Part shown: one piece after another, positions 7,957 to 17,344 of the stretch | Numbering within the stretch: position 1 is the first letter of the stretch | How the letters are laid out: every line of letters begins with the position of its first letter | Notes under the pieces: generated by a model | What the model was told of the DNA's origin: nothing | The model's database searches: none | What the model saw: the letters and a program-made list of their open reading frames with translations, nothing else | Position numbers and translations under genes: made by a program | Assembly (NCBI RefSeq): GCF_017743995.1 | Contig: NZ_JAGHRB010000014.1 | Coordinates: forward strand, 40,969 to 104,968 | Direction: 5' to 3' | DNA from: Ruegeria sp. R13_0 | GTDB taxonomy: Bacteria; Pseudomonadota; Alphaproteobacteria; Rhodobacterales; Rhodobacteraceae | Length of the DNA: 64,000 bases

Positions 7957-8916
7957 ATGAACGATAGCGAATTGAATCCTCGTGCGAAACGCGACCATGG
8001 TGGCGGTCTGGATGGGGCCATCGCGCAATATGGCGGCGCACGCAGCGATTGGATCGACCTGTCCACCGGCATCAATCCGCATCCCTACCCGATCGCAGGG
8101 CTGCACCCCTCGGATTGGACCGAACTGCCCGATCATGGGGCGTTCGAGCGGCTCAGCACTGCGGCTCGCCAATTCTGGAATGTCCCGGCTGAGGCGGCAA
8201 TCCTGCCCGCGCCCGGAGCTTCGGCTCTGATCGCGCGCATTCCCGCACTGGCAGCGCAAGGCCGGGTGCAGATCACGATGCCCACCTACAACGAACATGC
8301 CGCCGCCTTTCAGGCTCAAGGCTGGTCGGTGCAGGAAACCGGCCCTGCTGATGCGCGCGTGATTGTACACCCGAACAATCCGGATGGCCGGGTGTGGCAG
8401 GTCAGCGACGCCACCGCGCCTTTGACCATCATTGACGAGAGCTTTTGCGACGTGATGCCCTGTGCCTCACTGATCCATCTGGCCGGACAGCCCGGCGTGA
8501 TCGTGCTGAAAAGTTTTGGCAAGTTCTGGGGGCTGGCCGGGATGCGTCTGGGCTTTGCCATCGGCGCGCCGGACCTGATTGCCAGACTGAACGACCTGAC
8601 CGGCCCGTGGGCTGTCTCGGGCCCTGCGCTGCGGGTCGGAACACAAGCCCTGCAGGACACGGATTGGGCGCGCGAGACCCGCGTGCGTCTGGAGGCCGAG
8701 ACCACCCGACTGGACGCCATGGTTACTGATAAACGCGCGCGGCTGGTCGGAGGCACAAGCCTGTTCCGCCTTTACGAGGTCGATGATGCGGCCCTCTGGC
8801 AAGACCGATTGGCACAGGCATATATCTGGAGCCGCATTTTCCCCTACTCCCAACGCTATCTGCGCCTCGGCTTGCCTCCCACACATGGATGGGATCGGCT
8901 GGAGGCCGCGCTGTGA
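7957..8916 (+). CDS. cobC: Threonine-phosphate decarboxylase (cobalamin synthesis)
   Basis: A PLP-dependent class I/II aminotransferase-fold enzyme of 319 residues that would decarboxylate L-threonine-O-3-phosphate to aminopropanol phosphate, the side-chain linker of cobalamin. It opens with the typical [20 protein letters not shown] and [12 protein letters not shown]. It also has [18 protein letters not shown] and [16 protein letters not shown], with the Schiff-base lysine in SFGK. The stop overlaps the GTG start of the next gene, cobD, by 4 bases. No cobalamin riboswitch was recognised upstream. Confidence 0.92.
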   Translation: MNDSELNPRAKRDHGGGLDGAIAQYGGARSDWIDLSTGINPHPYPIAGLHPSDWTELPDHGAFERLSTAARQFWNVPAEAAILPAPGASALIARIPALAAQGRVQITMPTYNEHAAAFQAQGWSVQETGPADARVIVHPNNPDGRVWQVSDATAPLTIIDESFCDVMPCASLIHLAGQPGVIVLKSFGKFWGLAGMRLGFAIGAPDLIARLNDLTGPWAVSGPALRVGTQALQDTDWARETRVRLEAETTRLDAMVTDKRARLVGGTSLFRLYEVDDAALWQDRLAQAYIWSRIFPYSQRYLRLGLPPTHGWDRLEAAL

Positions 8917-9833
8917 GCATCCCCTTTCTGTTGGTCTGCGCCATGTGTCTGGACGCGGCGTTGGGTGAGCCGGACTGGCTCTGGTCCCGCATCCGGCACC
9001 CTGCGGTGGTAATCGGCAACGCCATTGGATGGCTGGACAATCGGCTGAACCACGGGGCGGGGCGGCGCGCCAAAGGCGTCTGCACGCTGATCCTGCTGGT
9101 CGTGACAGCCCTTGGTGTCGGCTGGGTACTGGCACAGCTGGGCGGAGTGATCGAGATTCTGGTCTGTGCGATCCTGTTGGCGCAGAAGTCGCTTGTGACC
9201 CATGTCCGCGCCGTCGGCGAAGGGCTACACGCCTCGCTTGCGGACGGGCGCGCGCAGGTGGCCATGATCGTCTCGCGCGACACACGCGACATGACCGAGG
9301 AACAGGTCGCCCGGTCCGCGATCGAAAGCGCGGCAGAGAACCTCAGCGACGGCGTTATCGCGCCCGCTTTCTGGTTTCTGGTGGCGGGTCTACCAGGGCT
9401 GTTGGTCTACAAGGCAGTGAATACCGCTGACAGCATGATCGGCTACCGCACCGAGAAACACCGCGATTTTGGCTGGGCCTCGGCCCGGTTCGACGATCTG
9501 CTGAACCTGATCCCTGCGCGCCTGACCTGCATGATGATCGTGGCGCTGTCAGGTCAATGGGCACGTTGGAACGATATCCTGCAGGACGCCCACCGCCATA
9601 TCTCGCCCAATGCAGGCTGGCCCGAGGCCGCCGTGGCCCGCGCGCTCGACGTCGCACTGGCCGGGCCGCGTAGCTATGACGGACAATTGCGCGACCTGGC
9701 CTGGGTCAATGGCGATGCGCGCCGTCAGATCGGCGCGGCAGAGGTTTTCCGCGCATGCGACATGCTCTGGCGTGTCTGGGGGCTTGCGCTTGGCCTCGTC
9801 TCAGTGTGGGTTGGGATCAACGTGATCTTCTAA
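8913..9833 (+). CDS. cobD: Adenosylcobinamide-phosphate synthase
   Basis: CobD (CbiB) is an inner-membrane enzyme that attaches aminopropanol phosphate to adenosylcobyric acid. The 306-residue product has about five hydrophobic segments and the family blocks [49 protein letters not shown], and [20 protein letters not shown] place the start at the GTG at 8913, whose GTGA overlaps the cobC stop and implies translational coupling. A longer open frame beginning at 8889 exists but is not needed. Confidence 0.93.
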   Translation: MSIPFLLVCAMCLDAALGEPDWLWSRIRHPAVVIGNAIGWLDNRLNHGAGRRAKGVCTLILLVVTALGVGWVLAQLGGVIEILVCAILLAQKSLVTHVRAVGEGLHASLADGRAQVAMIVSRDTRDMTEEQVARSAIESAAENLSDGVIAPAFWFLVAGLPGLLVYKAVNTADSMIGYRTEKHRDFGWASARFDDLLNLIPARLTCMMIVALSGQWARWNDILQDAHRHISPNAGWPEAAVARALDVALAGPRSYDGQLRDLAWVNGDARRQIGAAEVFRACDMLWRVWGLALGLVSVWVGINVIF

Positions 9834-9843
9834 AGGACGCCTC

Positions 9844-11007
9844 ATGCGCTTTCTGTCCGGCCTTTTCGCCGCCGCCCTGTTCGCCTCGCCCGCCTTTGCG
9901 CAATGTGGCGGAGGGTTCAATTCCTTCGTCAAAGGGCTGAAGGCCGAGGCCGTCCAGCAGGGGTTCGACAAACCGACTGTCGACGCCTTCTTCAAGGGCG
10001 TCCAGCAGGACAATGCGGTTCTGAGAGCCGACCGCGCGCAGGGCGTGTTCCAAAAACCGTTCATCGACTTTTCGCGCCGCTTGATCTCACAAAACCGGAT
10101 CGACCGAGGCAAGGCCATGTCGCAGAAATACGACGCGGTCTTCGACCGGATCGAGCGCGAATATGGTGTCTCGCGCGGGGTCCTGCTGGCCTTCTGGGCC
10201 TTTGAGACCGACTACGGCGCGGTTCAAGGCGATTTCAACACCCGCAACGCACTGGTCACGCTGGCCCACGACTGCCGCCGCCCCGAGTTGTTCCGGCCTC
10301 AAATCTTCGCCGCGCTGGAGCTGTACAGTCAGGGCAATTTCGACCCCGCCCGCACGACTGGCGCCTGGGCCGGAGAAATCGGCATGGTTCAGATGCTGCC
10401 CCGCGACATACTGGAAAACGGCGTGGATGGGGATGGAGACGGCAAGGTCTCGCTAAAAACCTCGGCCCCGGATGCGCTGATGTCGGGGGGTAAGATGCTA
10501 TCCCATCTGGGTTGGCAACCGGGCCAACCCTGGCTGCAAGAGGTCACGGTGCCCGCGCAAATGGATTGGTCTCTGTCTGGGCCGGGCAAACCGCGTTCCG
10601 TCTCTGACTGGCAGGCGATGGGTGTGCAGGCCCGTAGCGGCTCGCTGGCCAACCTGCCTGCCTCGCTGATCCTGCCGCAGGGGCACAAAGGGCCGGCCTT
10701 TCTGGCCTATCCGAATTTCGACGTCTATTTCGAATGGAACCAAAGCTTTACCTATGTCCTGACCGCCGCCTATTTCGGCACAAGGCTGGAAGGCGCGCAG
10801 ATCTATGACGCGGGCAATCCGGCCGCGGGCCTGAACGGCGCACAGATGAAGCAATTGCAGAGCAAACTGCAGGCGCGTGACTATGACGTGGGCAAAATCG
10901 ACGGGATTTTAGGGGCTGGTACCCGAGCGGCAGTGCAGGCCGAGCAGAAACGATTGGGCCTACCTGCAGATGCTTGGCCGACGGCGGAGTTGTTGAACAG
11001 GCTGTAA
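9844..11007 (+). CDS. Lytic murein transglycosylase (MltB-type) with PG-binding domain
   Basis: The enzyme cleaves the glycan strands of peptidoglycan in the periplasm. A signal peptide (residues 1-19, ending AFAQ) leads into an SLT_2/MltB-type catalytic domain, with Glu121 in the WAFETDYG motif and GEIGMVQMLPRDI further on. A C-terminal PG_binding_1 domain (about 325-385) shows LQSKLQARDYDVGKIDG and GTRAAVQAEQKRLGL. There is no lipobox, so it is probably soluble. It begins 10 bases after cobD, likely the same transcript though unrelated in function. Confidence 0.9.
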   Translation: MRFLSGLFAAALFASPAFAQCGGGFNSFVKGLKAEAVQQGFDKPTVDAFFKGVQQDNAVLRADRAQGVFQKPFIDFSRRLISQNRIDRGKAMSQKYDAVFDRIEREYGVSRGVLLAFWAFETDYGAVQGDFNTRNALVTLAHDCRRPELFRPQIFAALELYSQGNFDPARTTGAWAGEIGMVQMLPRDILENGVDGDGDGKVSLKTSAPDALMSGGKMLSHLGWQPGQPWLQEVTVPAQMDWSLSGPGKPRSVSDWQAMGVQARSGSLANLPASLILPQGHKGPAFLAYPNFDVYFEWNQSFTYVLTAAYFGTRLEGAQIYDAGNPAAGLNGAQMKQLQSKLQARDYDVGKIDGILGAGTRAAVQAEQKRLGLPADAWPTAELLNRL

Positions 11008-11020
11008 GGCTCAGCCTGCC

Positions 11021-11458
11021 TTAGTCATCTTTGAATACGGGGCGTGGCGCGCCATTTTCGTCCAACGCGACGAAGACAAACTCGGCATCCGTGACCTTTT
11101 GCCCATTCTGAGATTGCCGAGGGCGCGCCCAGACATCCACGTGCACACGCATGGAGGTGCGCCCGACGTGAACCAGCGTCGCATAGAGGGTCACTTCATC
11201 CCCAACCTTGACAGGCTGCAAAAACTGCATCGCCTCGACCGAGACGGTCGCCGCCCGCCCCTGCGCCACGCGCCCGGCCATATTGCCCGCCGCCAGATCC
11301 ATCTGCGACATCAACCAGCCGCCAAAGATATCACCAGCCGGGTTGGTGTCCGAAGGCATGGCAATGGTGCGAATGACCAGCACACCCTCCGCTTGCTGAC
11401 GGCCATGCGATCCGAGCTTCTTTCCGCGGGCCAGCCGTGCGTCGATGTCCTGGGTCAC
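11021..11458 (-). CDS. Acyl-CoA thioesterase (hotdog fold, YciA-type)
   Basis: The 145-residue single hotdog domain has the YciA/BACH signature: an N-terminal MPSDTNPAGDIFGGWLMSQMDLAAG with the catalytic Asp region, a central VSVEAMQFLQPVKVGDEVTLYA, and a TDAEFVFVALDENG strand near the end. Such enzymes hydrolyse a broad range of acyl-CoAs. The length is normal for the group. It converges on the lytic transglycosylase gene with 13 bases between the stops and has no obvious operon partner. Confidence 0.88.
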   Translation of the reverse strand: MTQDIDARLARGKKLGSHGRQQAEGVLVIRTIAMPSDTNPAGDIFGGWLMSQMDLAAGNMAGRVAQGRAATVSVEAMQFLQPVKVGDEVTLYATLVHVGRTSMRVHVDVWARPRQSQNGQKVTDAEFVFVALDENGAPRPVFKDD

Positions 11459-11552
11459 TGATCAATTCCTTTACGAGGCGACTATCCGGCCAGCTATTCC
11501 GCCGGTCTCAGAACAGTTACGCAAGACCAGCGCCGCAGCACAATGCCAAACA

Positions 11553-11903
11553 TCACTCGGGCCGCACGGGATAGCGGTTGCCCTTTTCATCTATCAGGAT
11601 CAGCCGCTCACCACTTCGCACATAGAGATCGCACCGGCTGAACCCGTTGCGATAGGCGATACAAACGCTGCCATCCTCTGCAATGGAATAGGTGCCAAAG
11701 GCGGATTCTCCGCTGGCGTAGGTGTAGGAATAGGCTCCTCCGGCTGAGTATTTGGACTGACCGTCGTCAAAGAAGGTCAAAGTCCGGCCCGCCAAGCCGT
11801 TCAGCTCTTCAGAGGTTAAAGGCACGTCTCCGGGCTTTACGGCCCATTCGGCGGCAGAAAGCGGGCTGGCGGATAGCAGGGCGAGCAACAGAAAACGTAT
11901 CAT
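11553..11903 (-). CDS. Small secreted protein, unknown function
   Basis: I do not recognise this 116-residue protein. It begins with a clear signal peptide (MIRFLLLALLSASPLSAAEW, cleavage after LSA). The mature part is polar with several short strands, including GRTLTFFDDGQSKYSAGGAYSYTY and GTYSIAEDGSVCIAYRNGFSRCDLYV, whose two cysteines could form a disulphide. This suggests a periplasmic beta-rich protein that reports or binds something small. It lies downstream of smc on the same strand after a 55-base gap. Confidence 0.65.
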   Translation of the reverse strand: MIRFLLLALLSASPLSAAEWAVKPGDVPLTSEELNGLAGRTLTFFDDGQSKYSAGGAYSYTYASGESAFGTYSIAEDGSVCIAYRNGFSRCDLYVRSGERLILIDEKGNRYPVRPE

Positions 11904-11958
11904 GCCGCCACCCTAGCCCGAAGCGTCGTGAAACAGGCATAACGTTGCGGTGAGGGGG

Positions 11959-14900
11959 TCAGGCGACCATCTGCTCGGCTTTTTTCAGATCAACCGAGAC
12001 CAGCTGGCTGACGCCCTGCTCCTGCATGGTGACGCCGAACAGCCGATCCATCCGTGCCATGGTTACGGCGTGGTGGGTGATGATCAGGAACCGCGTGTCG
12101 GTCTGGCGGCACATCTCGTCCAGCAGGTCGCAGAACCGGGTAACGTTGGCATCGTCCAGCGGCGCGTCGACCTCGTCCAGCACGCAGATCGGGGCCGGAT
12201 TGGCGAGGAAAACGCCAAAGATCAGCGCGGTCGCGGTCAGAGTCTGCTCACCGCCCGACAATAGGCTGAGGGTCGAGAGCTTCTTGCCCGGCGGCTGGCA
12301 CATGATCTCAAGCCCCGCATCCAGCGGGTCATCGCTTTCGACCATGACCAGATTGGCCTCACCACCGCCAAACAGGTGCTTGAACAGCATGGCGAAGTTC
12401 GAATTCACCTGTTCAAACGCGGTCAGCAGACGCTCACGCCCTTCGCGGTTGAGGCTGGCAATGCCGCTGCGCAGAGCCTTGATTGCCTCTTCCAGATCAG
12501 CCTTTTCGCCGTTCAGAGTGTCGAACTCTTCCTGCACTTCCTTGCTGTCTTCTTCGGCCCGCAGGTTCACCGCGCCCATCGCGTCGCGCTGGCGTTTGTG
12601 GCGGTTGACCTCTGCCTCGAGCGCATCGGCGGCAGGCATCTGATCCGGGTTCACGTCCAACTGGTTCAGCAATTGGTTCGGGGTCAGCTGCTGATCTTCG
12701 GCAATCCGTTCCGCCGCTGCCGCGACGCCTTCCTTGGCCGCATCGCAGCGCGCCTCGGCGGCCGCACGGGTTTCGCGCGCTTCTGAGGCCAAGCGTTCCG
12801 CGTCTCGCTCGGCCAGAACCACGTCTCGCTGCTGGGTTTCGGCCTCGGCAAGCTTATCGGCGGCCTCAGCCCGGCGGGCTTCTGCGGCTTCGATCATCTC
12901 GTTCAGCTCTTCCCGTGCCTCGGCGATCTCGGCGGGCGCGGCCATGGCCTCGGAGAGTTCCTCCTCGGACCCCTCCTTGCGGTCAGCCAGTTCGGAAATC
13001 CGCTTTTCGGCGGTCTCCAACCGGTGCTTCCACCCGCTGAGGTCTTTTGTCACCTCCTGGCTGCGACGTGTCCGAGCCTCACCTTCGCGGCGCAACTCAT
13101 CATGGGTCGAGCGGTGGGTCAGCATGGTGATGCGCGCGGCTTCGACCGTTTGCTTGATGTCTTCGACCTGCGCGCGGGCACTGTCCAGGTCACCCAGTTC
13201 GGCCAGCGCGGCTTCGGCCTCACGCAGTTGCGCGCGGGCGGACATGGCGTCGTCCTTGTGGCGATCCACAGACAGGGTCAGAGTTTCCAGCTTGCCCTGC
13301 GCCAGATTGCGATCCGCTTCGGCGCGCGACAAGGCGCGGGCAGTTTCGGCCATGCGCTGATCGGCAGCGCGGCGAGCCTCACGCGCGCGGCGGTCGGCTT
13401 CGGTAACATCGGCCAATTGCTGCGACAGGGCTTCATGCGCAGCGCGGGCCCCTTCGGCCTGCGCCTCGGTGCGGGCGAGTTCCTGCTTTAGGGCCTCCAG
13501 CTTGTTCAGCTGCTCCAACCGCAAGGCGGCAGCGCTTGGGGCATCTTCGGCCCAGGCGCGGAACCCGTCCCAGCGCCACAGATCACCGGATCGCGACACC
13601 AGCCGCTGACCCGGTTTCAAGGACGTCTGCAACCGCGCGCCAAGCTCTCCATCCACCAAGCCGATCTGCGCGATCCGGCGGCTGAGGCGATCCGGCCCCG
13701 AGACATGCAGCGCCAAAGGTTCGGCCCCTTCTGGCAGAGGCTGGTCGGCGTCATACCCCGCGACCTGAACCCAACCTGATGGTCCGTCGCCCTCAACCAA
13801 CGGCGCGCGCAGGTCATCAGCCAAAGCCGCCCCCAGCGCCTTTTCAAAGCCCGGTGCGACGCGCAACAGGTCCAGCACCTGCCCGCCTTCGGCAGTGTCT
13901 CGTTCGACCAGCTTGGCCAACGCGGTGGTTTCAGCCCGGATGGCCCCCAACTCACCCTCAGCCTCGGACCGTTGGGCCCTTGCCTCAGCCTCGCGCGCCT
14001 GCGTCTCGGTCCGCATCTCATCAGCGGCAGCCAGCGCTTCTTCGGCCGCTTCGGCAGCTTCGCGGGCCTCTTCTTCACCCTCTTGCGCCGCCTCAAAAGC
14101 GTCATCCGCGCGCGTCAGGGCAGACTTTGCTTCGTCCACCGCCACCCGCGCTTTCTCTTCTTCGCCCTCAGAGCGGGCCAAGGTCTTGCGGCTGTCCTCA
14201 ACCAAGCGCTGCGCCGACTGGTGGCGTGCGACCAGGCGGGCCATATCCTCAGTCTGTTGAGACAGGTGGTCTTCGCGTTCCTGCAGGATCGAAGCCGCTT
14301 CGCGAGCCACCTCAGCTGCTTCGGCGACCTTCTCATCATGACCTTCCGCAGCCTTGATCAGCTCGCGGGCTTCCCATTCCAAGCGCTCGATCATTTCGCC
14401 TGCATCGCGGTTCAGGCCAGTTTCGCGTTCGATATCGTTGCCGAGTTGCTGAATGCGGTTGGTCAGCGTTTCAATGGTCTGGCGCGCGCGGGTTTCCTGA
14501 TCCGAGAGCTGATCGCGCTGCACTTGCTGGCGTTGCAGGACGGCGGCGGCGATGGCCTCTTCCTCGCGCAGGGGCGGCAAGGATTCCTCGATCTTAGCGC
14601 GTTTGGCGGCGGCTTCGCGGGCAGCGGCCTCGGCGCGTGAAGCTTCGGTGATCCGGTCGCGCAGCTTGTCTTCAGCAACCTGGCGGGCGATATCGGCTTC
14701 TTTCCAGCGCCGATAGAGCAGCATCCCCTCGGCCTGCCGCAACTGTTCCCCAATCTCGCGGTAGCGGGCCGCCTGACGGGCCTGACGCGCCAATTGCGCA
14801 AGCTGGCCACCCAACTGTTCCAGTACGTCATCGACACGGGTCAGGTTGGCCTCGGTGCCTTTCAGCTTCAACTCGGCCTCATGCCGCCGCTGGTAGAGGC

Positions 14901-15414
14901 CCGAGATCCCGGCAGCCTCTTCCAGAATGCGGCGTCGGGCGCGGGGCTTGGCGTTGATCAGCTCGGCAATGCGGTTCTGACCCACCAATGCCGGCGAGTG
15001 CGCCCCGGTCGAGGCATCGGCAAACAGCATCTGCACATCGCGGGCGCGCACGTCCTTGCCGTTGGTCTTGTAGGCGCTGCCGACATCGCGAGTGATGCGT
15101 CGAATGATCTCCAACTGATCGCTGTCATTGAAGCCCGAAGGCGCCAGACGTTCCGAGTTGTCCATGGTCAGGACCACTTCGGCAAAATTGCGCGCGGGCC
15201 GCGTGGCTGCACCGGCGAATATCACATCCTCCATCGCGCCGCCACGCATGGATTTGGGACGGTTTTCGCCCATCACCCAGCGCAGAGCTTCAAGAAGGTT
15301 GGATTTGCCGCAGCCATTGGGACCCACCACACCGGTCAACCCGTCCGCAATGATCAGATCGGTCGGATCAACAAAGCTTTTGAAGCCAGTCAGTTTGAGT
15401 TTGCTAAAGCGCAA
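11959..15414 (-). CDS. smc: Chromosome segregation ATPase SMC
   Basis: SMC dimers with ScpAB organise and segregate the chromosome. The 1151-residue product has the N-terminal ATPase half with Walker A GPNGCGKSN (residues 31-39) and a long coiled coil rich in Ala, Glu and Arg. A hinge region lies at roughly 520-630 (GFEKALGAALADDLRAPLVEG onward), followed by a second coiled coil. The C-terminal half carries LLSGGEQTL and the Walker B VLDEVDAPLDD. The length is normal. An isolated DnaA box lies about 100 bases upstream of the start. Confidence 0.97.
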   Translation of the reverse strand: MRFSKLKLTGFKSFVDPTDLIIADGLTGVVGPNGCGKSNLLEALRWVMGENRPKSMRGGAMEDVIFAGAATRPARNFAEVVLTMDNSERLAPSGFNDSDQLEIIRRITRDVGSAYKTNGKDVRARDVQMLFADASTGAHSPALVGQNRIAELINAKPRARRRILEEAAGISGLYQRRHEAELKLKGTEANLTRVDDVLEQLGGQLAQLARQARQAARYREIGEQLRQAEGMLLYRRWKEADIARQVAEDKLRDRITEASRAEAAAREAAAKRAKIEESLPPLREEEAIAAAVLQRQQVQRDQLSDQETRARQTIETLTNRIQQLGNDIERETGLNRDAGEMIERLEWEARELIKAAEGHDEKVAEAAEVAREAASILQEREDHLSQQTEDMARLVARHQSAQRLVEDSRKTLARSEGEEEKARVAVDEAKSALTRADDAFEAAQEGEEEAREAAEAAEEALAAADEMRTETQAREAEARAQRSEAEGELGAIRAETTALAKLVERDTAEGGQVLDLLRVAPGFEKALGAALADDLRAPLVEGDGPSGWVQVAGYDADQPLPEGAEPLALHVSGPDRLSRRIAQIGLVDGELGARLQTSLKPGQRLVSRSGDLWRWDGFRAWAEDAPSAAALRLEQLNKLEALKQELARTEAQAEGARAAHEALSQQLADVTEADRRAREARRAADQRMAETARALSRAEADRNLAQGKLETLTLSVDRHKDDAMSARAQLREAEAALAELGDLDSARAQVEDIKQTVEAARITMLTHRSTHDELRREGEARTRRSQEVTKDLSGWKHRLETAEKRISELADRKEGSEEELSEAMAAPAEIAEAREELNEMIEAAEARRAEAADKLAEAETQQRDVVLAERDAERLASEARETRAAAEARCDAAKEGVAAAAERIAEDQQLTPNQLLNQLDVNPDQMPAADALEAEVNRHKRQRDAMGAVNLRAEEDSKEVQEEFDTLNGEKADLEEAIKALRSGIASLNREGRERLLTAFEQVNSNFAMLFKHLFGGGEANLVMVESDDPLDAGLEIMCQPPGKKLSTLSLLSGGEQTLTATALIFGVFLANPAPICVLDEVDAPLDDANVTRFCDLLDEMCRQTDTRFLIITHHAVTMARMDRLFGVTMQEQGVSQLVSVDLKKAEQMVA

Positions 15415-15511
15415 AGGCCGCCTGTCCCATGATTCCTAATACAGGGAAGTCTGCGCAACGGATTGGGGCCGAGTCAACGGATATGCGCAGGATATGGGCG
15501 ATGGACCCGAG

Positions 15512-15520
15512 TTATCCACA
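15512..15520 (+). promoter_or_regulatory. Isolated DnaA box upstream of smc
   Basis: TTATCCACA, a perfect consensus DnaA box, lies 98 bases upstream of the smc start codon in a 141-base gap between smc and a small lipoprotein gene. No second box is visible nearby, so this is not an origin. A single box in a promoter region could let DnaA affect transcription, but a chance 9-base match is possible. Confidence 0.35.
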
Positions 15521-15555
15521 ACATCTTGGCAGTTTCACGCGCAATGCGGCGCGCG

Positions 15556-15951
15556 CTAGTAGGGTGTACACTCGAAGACCTGATAGCCGGAACTGCCGGA
15601 ATAGCCATAGTTGACGCATTCATAGGACCGCAGCAGCAGCGCGCCAAAGATCAGCTTTTCCCCAAGTTCCTTATCACAGCCCAACACGCCCACCGTCACC
15701 GCCGCATCCCCCAGCACGTCCATCAACGGACAGCCCGAGACCTGCGCCATGGCCAGCGCTGCCCGGTCGCGAACCGGCCCCAGCCGCGGCGCGTATTGAG
15801 AGTTCACCCGCACCGCCTCGGCCAGAGGGCCACGCACACGCACGTCAAAGACACTGCCATTCACCGCGATCCGCGTTGCAGGCATATCGCGGAAATGAGG
15901 CGAGCCACCCGAACAGGCAGCCAGCAGCAGGATAGGAAGTAAGCGCATCAT
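15556..15951 (-). CDS. Predicted lipoprotein, unknown function
   Basis: The 131-residue product has a lipoprotein signal (MMRLLPILLLAACSGG, lipobox LAAC with Cys13), so it is probably anchored in a periplasm-facing membrane leaflet. The mature part is a compact alpha/beta domain with TRIAVNGSVFDVRVRGPLAEAVRVNSQYAP and four later cysteines. I recognise no family. It lies upstream of smc on the same strand; the DnaA box falls between them. Confidence 0.65.
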   Translation of the reverse strand: MMRLLPILLLAACSGGSPHFRDMPATRIAVNGSVFDVRVRGPLAEAVRVNSQYAPRLGPVRDRAALAMAQVSGCPLMDVLGDAAVTVGVLGCDKELGEKLIFGALLLRSYECVNYGYSGSSGYQVFECTPY

Positions 15952-15986
15952 GCTGCCGTTCTAACGGCGATATGGTTAACGAAGCC

Positions 15987-17195
15987 TTACTGACCGCCAG
16001 CACGCAGCACCTGCCCAAGGCGCAGAATGCCCTCGCGGATGGTGTCCTCGTCAGAGTTTGAGAAACTCAGTCGAAGGGTGTTTTCACCACTGCCATCCGG
16101 GAAAAACGCCTGACCGGGCACAAAGGCCACTTTGACCGTGTCCAGAGCTCGGGCCAAAAGCGCAGCTCCACTGGTCCCGGCGGGAAGCGTCAGCCACACG
16201 AACATCCCACCTTCGGGTTTGGTCCAGGAGACGCCCTCGGGCATATGCGCCTGCAACGCCGTCAGCATGGCATCGCGACGCGCGCGATAGGTTTGTCGGA
16301 CCTTCGGGATATGGCTTTCGAAACAGGCCTGCGCCACCTGATGCACGGCCATCTGGTTGATCGTGGCCGAATGCAGATCCGCCGCCTGTTTCATCAGAAC
16401 AAGCTGCGAGATGATAGGTTTGGCCGCCACAACCCAACCAACCCGCAACCCCGGCGACAGGGTTTTCGAGAAACTGCCGCAATAGATCGTCCGACAGGCC
16501 TCAATCGACCCCTTCCGCGCTTGCTCCAGCGCCAGAATCGGAGGGATCGGCGCACCGTCATAGCGCAGCGCCTGATAGGCCCCGTCTTCGATTGTCGCGC
16601 AGTCCAGATCCTCGGCCAAATCCAGCAGCGCCTCGCGCCCACGCAAATCGACAGTTTCACCTGTGGGATTGGAAAAGTCAGGCGAGAGATACGCGAATTT
16701 GACCCGTCCCGCGCCTGCGGCTTTTCGGTATTCCTCGGCCCCCTGATTGCCGGGAATGCTGAGTCGGTCGAAAAGAGGCTCATAGGCATTGAACGCAGAG
16801 ATTGCCCCCAGATAGGTCGGCCACCCGACCAGAGCGGTATCGCCAGGAGACAGAAACAGCTTGCCCAAATAGTCCAGCGCTTGCTGTGAGCCTGAAGTGA
16901 TCAGGATGTTGTCCATGTCACACGCGACCCCGATTGATGCCATATGGTCGACCAACCATTCGCGCAGCGGAGCATATCCTTCGCTCACAGAATACTGCAG
17001 CGCTTGGGCCTGCCGGCCCGGACCAAGGGCCGTCTGAAAAGCCTGCGCAAACGCGTCCGCCGGAAACAGGGCAGGATCGGGGATACCACCGGCGAATGAG
17101 ATGATATCCGGCTGATCGAGGAGTTTCAGCAGCTCCCTGATCTCGGATGCCTTCATGTTCTGTGTCCGAGTGGCGAATAGCGGATGTGTAGTCAT
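15987..17195 (-). CDS. PLP-dependent aminotransferase (2-aminoadipate/LysN-type)
   Basis: The 402-residue fold-type I aminotransferase belongs to the group of LysN and of the aminotransferase domain of MocR regulators. Visible are DIISFAGGIPDPALFP, LITSGSQQALDYLGKL, YLSPDFSNPTGETV, and the Schiff-base block YCGSFSKTLSPGLRVGWV. Substrates in the group include 2-aminoadipate, aromatic and branched amino acids; the specificity here is not decidable. It is divergent from a GntR/FCD regulator, which may control it from the shared intergenic region. Confidence 0.85.
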   Translation of the reverse strand: MTTHPLFATRTQNMKASEIRELLKLLDQPDIISFAGGIPDPALFPADAFAQAFQTALGPGRQAQALQYSVSEGYAPLREWLVDHMASIGVACDMDNILITSGSQQALDYLGKLFLSPGDTALVGWPTYLGAISAFNAYEPLFDRLSIPGNQGAEEYRKAAGAGRVKFAYLSPDFSNPTGETVDLRGREALLDLAEDLDCATIEDGAYQALRYDGAPIPPILALEQARKGSIEACRTIYCGSFSKTLSPGLRVGWVVAAKPIISQLVLMKQAADLHSATINQMAVHQVAQACFESHIPKVRQTYRARRDAMLTALQAHMPEGVSWTKPEGGMFVWLTLPAGTSGAALLARALDTVKVAFVPGQAFFPDGSGENTLRLSFSNSDEDTIREGILRLGQVLRAGGQ

Positions 17196-17310
17196 TGGGC
17201 TCCTCCGATCTCAATGCGCGCAGCCTATGCGGACACTAAATAAAGTCAACAATACTGACCCAATGTTTCATACGATGTGAAGCCCTGTTCTTGAACCCGC
17301 ACGCGCCCTG

Positions 17311-17329
17311 TGGTCATATGTTTTGACCA
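17311..17329. promoter_or_regulatory. Candidate operator for the GntR/FCD regulator
   Basis: An inverted repeat TGGTCA-N7-TGACCA ends 15 bases before the regulator start, in the gap between it and the divergent aminotransferase. FCD-subfamily GntR proteins bind TGGT/ACCA-type palindromes, usually with a shorter spacer, so autoregulation is plausible. This rests on motif and position only. Confidence 0.45.
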
Positions 17330-17344
17330 ATTTCGGACGACCCT

